From contig CAZFMJ010000088.1 of NCBI GenBank assembly GCA_964520045.1, forward strand, positions 1 to 10,998: a stretch of DNA of 10,998 nt, in the 5' to 3' direction. This DNA is from CAZFMJ01 sp964520045 (GTDB taxonomy: Bacteria; Elusimicrobiota; Elusimicrobia; Elusimicrobiales; CAZFMJ01). This document shows positions 9,001 through 10,998 of this stretch, piece by piece (position 1 is the stretch's first letter; every line of letters starts with the position of its first letter). The translations under genes were made by a program, and so were the position numbers. A model generated the notes under the pieces. That model made no database searches and was not told the origin of the DNA. It saw only the letters and a program-made list of their open reading frames with translations.

Positions 9001-9163
9001 AGGCCGCTGTTTTTTCATATATCGGCAGAGCTTCATGGAAACGCTGTTTTTCAAAAAGTCCGTCCGCTTCGGACAGACCCGCCCCCGCGCCGGCTGAAAT
9101 GCAGTCCGTCGGAAAAACCGCCAAAGCCGCAAATAAATTTAAAAAAAATATAATTTTTCCCAT
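3011..9163 (-). CDS. Bacterial alpha-2-macroglobulin, thioester protease trap
   Basis: A complete 2050-residue exported protein of the bacterial alpha-2-macroglobulin family, expected to capture attacking proteases in the envelope. A signal peptide (MGKIIFFLNLFAALAVF, probable cleavage after ISA) has no acceptable lipobox (PTDC), so it is likely soluble, unlike lipoprotein-type relatives. In order: a helical TPR-like region (about 28-350), MG1-like domain (about 355-480), MG2 with the hallmark ETDRPIYRPG (612-621), further MG domains, a region with KQSYFEGETAKI near 990, an Arg/Lys-rich putative bait segment (about 1130-1270), the A2M core motif SWKITANAVT near 1300, thioester Cys1492-Ala-Glu-Gln1495 in PYECAEQLASRY, the alpha/alpha toroid to about 1790, and a C-terminal MG10-like domain (RYEEIRD, FFIDRLPHGEY, MYAPE). 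It lies 77 bp downstream of a carboxypeptidase gene, not beside a PbpC-type gene. GGAG lies 15 nt before the ATG, an unusually long spacing. Three palindromic elements sit inside the frame. Confidence 0.95.
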   Translation of the reverse strand: MGKIIFFLNLFAALAVFPTDCISAGAGAGLSEADGLFEKQRFHEALPIYEKTAASSSGEAKLKALYRTIECLSLLDRRLEAEQKAFDIKLPDDPVWKARFLILRAKTGENYLQQYGFASPEDIEEGTQDPQGLTKSRRHEKISSAYDGLWEIRDILAKTPIQDQSYFLELKNTDTKAVTTLWDFAVMNWTQYLLSSAGQDGINEEKPRAITFIAENYQGKFDPDAPRAVKAASIFEYSPPSGKKLRNFSSELWRIKRLMLPFQYPGAVSAFKDGHSAVISVSAVLKNLMDAFKSPAAAQAGLEAAKLLNQRGEYKAAVEICRETEAGFSGLPANTVVEGYAAKECSRLRTGIELPRLELTAHTCPPSGKKAFNVKARNLQKIYFRLYKTSPEELESLAEPYERKSWDFLRRADQKTIEAVMKRNPDYSFEAEIAYSAPHQYAEKTLDMPPVKPGLYIAAASGDDEFVQGSSLMNASMLNATELFLIASAGLAGSEGEFPAFNYTANVNSAHKAGRKTEAFRLYAVNALTGLPAKDARIDGFKRKNWGEPEKISRYTGADGRSAETAEVSLIYPSHENYSLDPLALLKDSYAYLQYPSAFNFSVQPPIKLFIETDRPIYRPGHEMRVKITAVIKTAGLVRQSSSGGEYRVYAESAVTAVVSDPNGGEIFRKELRTGKMGSASFKFTIPDKGLLGQYNISASLPGFSNNFTGYGSVRVEEYKRPEFEITIKKDTASLHYGKPAKIEGKALYYFGSPVPSAAVSYKIYRETYIPWFYWWMKRRIDSGMKETASGETKTDEKGVFSFQFTPLPGENENINSLSRFRVEIMCRDAGGRTISADETFTAGNNAFLFDISLPANFAREDLPYDISARLLNLNETPVSGKGKYEVCLLEKSSADVQADAYSLEQAFADNTCGKRLRSGELLFSADKPAKAVLTGLKKGVYRLTVSADAVAASKPSNAVVEGDSQSVVILAAGANGAVPEETPEVTLPEKQSYFEGETAKILLGPAKPLGNIYIEIWAGEFLLSKQTLSPGRKLIEIPVTADHKGGFTAQWFCAGDFQIKSGAAFIAVPWKEKRLSLSLKYDKKLLPGQKARWSLSAKDCSGKPVNAEGLVRIFDRSLEYYSQDDVFWGDSLYPPRHTGARPLFSGISFSSTQIPVKTGLLRRLLEILRSPSAGRLEMPSLRISRPVYFDSMERGTYGGRGMRLMAAGIETTKSALGSASFSGRAKGPQAEDMAVMTTALSAAPAPQAVNNPAEKKDMAIAPPRSDFSETAFFQPHLNILNGKGGFSFKIPERLTSWKITANAVTADLKTGAIAEEAVTKKDLMVRLEMPRFMREGDTGEIKAIVHNETDSELSGAVEISAEGTDGLPQAPLLPENLPRSFKLGPHSVFTASWKTQAPHKTGNFSIQVSAKAGNLADAEKKDLPVLPSRQRLIETKTAHMNGAGIFSLELEGLKNKDPLRTNESVHLQIDPQIALSVLNALPFVVHYPYECAEQLASRYVPLAIVNSFYKKYPGLSEAVKKLPKRNTITPSWNRNDTLGLTTLIETPWEEISKGGAAYSSAIDMFDPALVEKEKKDSLEKLKNYQLPDGSFPWFPGGKPDMYITLYLLESFAEALRYNAEIPVDSTKKALSYVSGQVPGYVKNNRNTGPFGLYAAYVLTSFPKTWPETKQAFAYAKKLADESTGRFHDSQSREDGADEANAAPLKTTHLGNVYLACIYHRLGDEKKSSAYLDKVMDGARIDPVTGLYWTPEKISWLWYSDSVEKHAFILKALLEIRPNDKRIPAVAQWLLFNKKGNEWKSTKASAKAIYSLLDLIKSQGAMDKEAKFEIKWGGAVKKELIAPFDWLSKPLIWTIPGAEVSALHSKAEINKSGPGTAFASLSCIYSTDKLPSASGEGILRLERKFFLRYKEGDSYRLRPLSSGDTVGIGDEIEARLTIRAKSRLEYVHIKDPRGAGFEPEELTSGWKWDSSEGQSCAKSQGSLSRYEEIRDSLANFFIDRLPHGEYALTYKIRPASAGTYRIGAAVIQSMYAPEISANSDGIILNVQDGR
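6275..6299. repeat. In-frame 25-bp palindromic element, copy in A2M gene
   Basis: Hairpin with perfect stem CCCTCCA/TGGAGGG and a 9-nt loop starting CTAC. On the coding strand it is read as PSNAVVEG, residues 956-963, in an inter-domain segment. It has the same layout as the elements at 7228, 8147, 10443 and 10470. The stem has a T in place of G on one arm and a compensating A on the other, so pairing is kept. Confidence 0.75.
7228..7252. repeat. In-frame 25-bp palindromic element, copy in A2M gene
   Basis: Hairpin stem CCGCCA with loop CTACTGCTC and return arm TGGCGG (7230-7250). It differs from the element at 10443-10467 at only a few positions. The coding strand reads RQSSSGG (residues 639-645) within the MG2 domain shortly after ETDRPIYRPG. 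The same peptide occurs in the neighbouring, unrelated carboxypeptidase. Confidence 0.85.
8147..8171. repeat. In-frame 25-bp palindromic element, copy in A2M gene
   Basis: Arms GCCCTCCA and TGGCGGGC with one stem mismatch around a CTACGGTGT loop. The coding strand reads PANTVVEG (residues 332-339) in the N-terminal helical region. It is read in the same frame as the copy at 6275-6299 but in a different frame from those at 7228 and 10443. Confidence 0.75.
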
Positions 9164-9240
9164 AGAGACTGTTTTTTTCTCCGGATGGTAATTTAGATTG
9201 ATGCCGGCTGATAGCTTGCTGATACCGCGCGTGCGGGGTG
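9164..9240 (-). other. Short spacer between carboxypeptidase and A2M genes
   Basis: This 77-bp spacer shows no convincing terminator: a small CCGC/GCGG hairpin at 9225-9236 has no following T-tract. The only Shine-Dalgarno-like sequence is GGAG (9179-9182). The close spacing and shared strand favour co-transcription of the two genes. Confidence 0.5.
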
Positions 9241-10659
9241 TTATAATCCCGTAGACCGCTCCGGACGGGACGCCGTCTGGGCGGGGGATGGCTGGATGGA
9301 TTTATGCGGATTGTCGGTCATATCAAGCAGATAAAGCGCCGCTTTTATATTAACATCCGCGGTGTATTTTATGGCGGAAGGGCCGGGATAAAACCCTCCC
9401 CCTGAAGATGATCTGGGGGTCAGCTCTATTGTGAACGAAAAAATTCCCTTTGCGTCATATGTCCAGTCGGTAAGATCTCCCGTCGCCACGTATAAATCGC
9501 TGGATTTCTCCGCCGTGTAGCCGGTAATGTCGGCCATTTTCTCGGCCATTGCGATAAAAGCCTTCCTGTCGTTCGCGTCGGGCACCTGTTCGTCGGATCC
9601 TCCCCAGGGATAAAGCACCAATTCGCTGTATGAGTGGTAGGAGATAAGGGTTTTCAGGTTTAATTTTGACTCAATGAAATTTTTTACCGCCTGCGATTCC
9701 GGCTCTGAAAAAGCGGAGGGCCCTCTGTAGGTGTCGCTCCATGTCGACCCCGAAGAACCCGCGCCTCCCCACTTGTAGCCGAAATTGCGGTTTAAGTCCA
9801 CGCCAAGGCTTTTGTCGGGGTTGACGCGCATGTTTTTTCTGTGCCACTGGTACTCGTCTCCGGTAATATCGTATTCTCCGCCGTCGGGATTCATCATCGG
9901 TATTATGTAGATATCAAGAGTTTCAAGCAGTTTTTTTGTCTGCGGGCTTGTTTTGTTCGCCGCCAGCCATTCGGCCAGCAGGAGCGGAACCTCCGTGCTT
10001 AAGTGCTCGCGGGCGTGGCATTTGCCTATGAATACGGCTCCGGGCTTGCCGCTGGGCTGATTTCCTTTTTCGGTGGTATTGAGCCTCAGCGCCCAGATGT
10101 CGCGTCCTTCCCATGTTTTTCCTATCGAAAAAACCGACGCCATTTTAGCGTTCTCCGCTTCCAGTGTTTTAAGCGCGGCTAAGGTCTCGTCATAATTGTG
10201 ATATGCCGAATCTTCGGAAGGGAAATTCAGCAGGCCCATGGAGCGGGAAAAATCCAAAAGGGTCGTTTTTGATCTTATTTTAAAACCTGATTTTTCAAGC
10301 AGGGCAAGCGCGTTTTCATGCGCTATGCCTGACACGGTCGAGGGGCCGATTTCTTCTATCGCCAGTCCGGCTTCGGCTATTTTTGTGCGCTGAGGACCTG
10401 TGCCCGCTTCAACTACCGCCCAGTACCGCGTGTTGTTTGAGAGCCCGCCACTACTGCTTTGGCGGGCCTGCCCGCCGTCGCGGTAGTGGCGGGCAAGCAG
10501 GTCTGTTTTCTGAACGCGGGGTATAGCGATGTCCATGTTTGTATCGCCGGTCAGCTGTGAAAGGGCAGTGGTTTTGTCGTCCCGGGCCGGGGCTGCGGAG
10601 GCGTTTACCGGAAATACTGCGGCGAACAAGAGTGATGCTGTAATAATCGGTGCTCGCAT
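9241..10659 (-). CDS. Secreted M14-family zinc carboxypeptidase
   Basis: A complete 472-residue exported metallopeptidase expected to remove C-terminal residues from peptides outside the cytoplasm. The signal peptide MRAPIITASLLFAAVFPVNASA is probably cleaved after residue 22. A propeptide-like segment (about 23-150) precedes the catalytic domain, which starts near YHNYDETL (153). Zinc ligands are His215 and Glu218 (KCHAREH) and His342 (SYHSYSE). Substrate-binding residues fit Arg274 (HRKNMR), Asn290-Arg291 (VDLNRNFGYKW) and Tyr401 (DWTYDAKG), and the general base is Glu412 (TIELTP). NPDG (257-260) and YPWG (350-353) are also typical. The DWTYDAKG loop resembles carboxypeptidase T-like members, but I cannot assign specificity. 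There is no C-terminal anchor or sorting domain. A strong ribosome binding site supports the start. Residues 56-72 (ARHYRDGGQARQSSSGG) are encoded by two inverted palindromic elements and lie in the likely propeptide. The A2M gene follows after 77 bp. Confidence 0.95.
   Translation of the reverse strand: MRAPIITASLLFAAVFPVNASAAPARDDKTTALSQLTGDTNMDIAIPRVQKTDLLARHYRDGGQARQSSSGGLSNNTRYWAVVEAGTGPQRTKIAEAGLAIEEIGPSTVSGIAHENALALLEKSGFKIRSKTTLLDFSRSMGLLNFPSEDSAYHNYDETLAALKTLEAENAKMASVFSIGKTWEGRDIWALRLNTTEKGNQPSGKPGAVFIGKCHAREHLSTEVPLLLAEWLAANKTSPQTKKLLETLDIYIIPMMNPDGGEYDITGDEYQWHRKNMRVNPDKSLGVDLNRNFGYKWGGAGSSGSTWSDTYRGPSAFSEPESQAVKNFIESKLNLKTLISYHSYSELVLYPWGGSDEQVPDANDRKAFIAMAEKMADITGYTAEKSSDLYVATGDLTDWTYDAKGIFSFTIELTPRSSSGGGFYPGPSAIKYTADVNIKAALYLLDMTDNPHKSIQPSPAQTASRPERSTGL
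10443..10467. repeat. In-frame 25-bp palindromic element in carboxypeptidase gene, copy 1
   Basis: Perfect hairpin stem GCCCGCCA... closing with ...TGGCGGGC around a CTACTGCTT loop. The coding strand reads ARQSSSGG, residues 65-72. It is nearly identical to the element at 7228-7252 in the A2M gene. Confidence 0.9.
10470..10494. repeat. In-frame 25-bp palindromic element in carboxypeptidase gene, inverted copy 2
   Basis: The reverse complement of this stretch matches the copy at 10443 in both stem arms and in the CACTAC start of the loop, differing mainly in the last loop bases. The coding strand reads ARHYRDGG (residues 56-63). The two copies are separated by 2 bp, so the whole of 10443-10494 forms a larger inverted pair. 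Confidence 0.85.
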
Positions 10660-10664
10660 TTAAT

Positions 10665-10672
10665 CCCTCCCT
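10665..10672 (-). promoter_or_regulatory. Ribosome binding site of the carboxypeptidase gene
   Basis: The coding strand reads GGGAGGG with the GGAGG core (10670-10666) ending 6 nt before the ATG at 10659. This near-consensus Shine-Dalgarno sequence fixes the start codon and is much stronger than those of the two downstream genes. Confidence 0.85.
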
Positions 10673-10731
10673 TAGGTAACCGCCTATGCGGATAAGCGGT
10701 CTCAGGCTAAGCTTATGCGGACGCGGATATA

Positions 10732-10760
10732 AGGGTAAGGCATAAACCCTGTTTTGTCAA
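10732..10760 (-). promoter_or_regulatory. Candidate sigma-70-type promoter for the carboxypeptidase-A2M unit
   Basis: A perfect TTGACA (-35; 10760-10755) is followed after 17 bp by TACCCT (10737-10732), which keeps only the outer T, A and T of a -10 hexamer. An alternative TTATAT lies just downstream but at a spacing of about 22 bp. The position, roughly 70-100 bp before the start codon, is suitable. The weak -10 leaves room for activator dependence. Confidence 0.4.
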
Positions 10761-10774
10761 GACCCAATTTGGGG

Positions 10775-10809
10775 ACGGTAGATGGTAAACGGTAGAGGGT
10801 AGACGGGGA
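10775..10809. repeat. Degenerate 7-bp tandem repeat, left block
   Basis: Five heptamers in register: acggtag at 10775 and 10789, atggtaa at 10782, agggtag at 10796 and acgggga at 10803. A purine-only stretch (10810-10830) follows. This is the inverted counterpart of the block at 10926-10960. Confidence 0.85.
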
Positions 10810-10830
10810 AAGAAAAGAGGAGAAAGGAGG

Positions 10831-10854
10831 CGGCAAGACGGCTGGCCTGCTGTA
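10831..10854. repeat. Degenerate 8-bp repeat block resembling the adhesin octamers
   Basis: The octamers cggcaaga and cggctggc followed by ctgctgta resemble the start of the octamer block at 2704 (cagcgaga, cggctaga, cagctggg), with about 17 of 22 bases matching over the shared part by eye. The order heptamers, purine stretch, octamers is the same in both places. Confidence 0.55.
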
Positions 10855-10925
10855 AGGCAAACTGTGAAACGGGGGGGGGCGACGGTAAGCGGGAGGGAAA
10901 AACGGAAAATGTTTTTATTTTTTTC

Positions 10926-10960
10926 TGTTCCGTCTACCGTCTCCCGTTTACCGTTTACCT
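10926..10960. repeat. Degenerate 7-bp tandem repeat, right (inverted) block
   Basis: Five heptamers in register: tgttccg (10926), tctaccg (10933), tctcccg (10940), tttaccg (10947) and tttacct (10954). Read on the opposite strand they become cggtaga/cggtaaa, the sequence of the left block at 10775-10809, so the two blocks could pair across about 116 bp. Confidence 0.85.
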
Positions 10961-10998
10961 TGTATATTATGTTTCTTAGTATACTTAGTTTCTGTCAA

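Larger units (their letters stand above)
10660..10998. other. Upstream region of the carboxypeptidase-A2M unit
   Basis: These 339 bp hold no credible gene. From the gene outward they contain a ribosome binding site, a leader with tatgcgga direct repeats (10685 and 10714), a candidate promoter, a heptamer/purine/octamer repeat block (10775-10854), a G9 run (10871-10879), an AT-rich stretch (about 10900-10925) and an inverted heptamer block (10926-10960). Near the edge the reverse strand has TATACT (10983-10978) within an AGTATACT palindrome and a TTGACA at the last six bases; they are wrongly spaced to form one promoter. Confidence 0.6.

Noticed and set aside
9115..9160. Possible lipobox around the Cys of FPTDC in the A2M signal peptide.
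   Set aside because: Asp at the -1 position and Pro at -3 do not fit a lipoprotein signal; ordinary cleavage after ISA is more likely.
10978..10998. Promoter at the right edge (TTGACA and TATACT on the minus strand).
   Set aside because: The two hexamers are only 9 bp apart and no better -10 lies 16-18 bp from TTGACA; a promoter using TATACT would need sequence outside the window.
1..10998. tRNA, rRNA, transposase, integrase, restriction or toxin-antitoxin genes.
   Set aside because: I saw no sequence or protein motif supporting any of these.

Overview
The window reads as part of an envelope/secreted-protein locus of a diderm bacterium with roughly even base composition. All three genes lie on the minus strand, so transcription runs from the right edge to the left. 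The best guess for the host is an Elusimicrobiota-like lineage. This rests on the style of the large beta-roll surface protein (GDGS-LTGI and VQYN modules) and the unusual density of short 7-, 8-, 20- and 25-bp repeats. It is an inference with moderate-to-low confidence, because there is no rRNA or other phylogenetic marker here.

In transcription order, 10660-10998 is a repeat-rich upstream region. It holds a candidate promoter, a strong ribosome binding site and two oppositely oriented blocks of degenerate 7-bp repeats. Next comes a complete secreted M14 zinc carboxypeptidase (9241-10659) with all expected catalytic residues. After 77 bp follows a complete 2050-residue bacterial alpha-2-macroglobulin (3011-9163) with an intact CAEQ thioester and no lipobox. 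A 252-bp gap (2759-3010) contains a 20-bp tandem repeat. The 5' 919 codons of a very large, modular, beta-roll adhesin-like protein then run off the left edge (1-2758).

The carboxypeptidase and the alpha-2-macroglobulin probably form one transcription unit: an exported exopeptidase beside a giant protease trap. The adhesin may be a separate unit. It shows three kinds of internally duplicated module followed by a YadA-like series of about 15-residue head repeats.

The most unusual content is the repeat biology. First, a family of about 25-bp palindromes (stem GCCCGCC/GGCGGGC or variants) sits inside coding sequence five times, three in the alpha-2-macroglobulin gene and two back-to-back in the carboxypeptidase gene. 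The copies are read in two frames and both orientations without breaking either gene, like Rickettsia palindromic elements. Second, the adhesin signal peptide is itself encoded by a block of degenerate octamers followed by a block of heptamers. A block of similar layout lies upstream of the carboxypeptidase promoter. Because the heptamer encodes the same hydrophobic LLSTVYC cycle in every frame, the repeat may have been recruited as a ready-made signal-peptide core and may permit frame switching.
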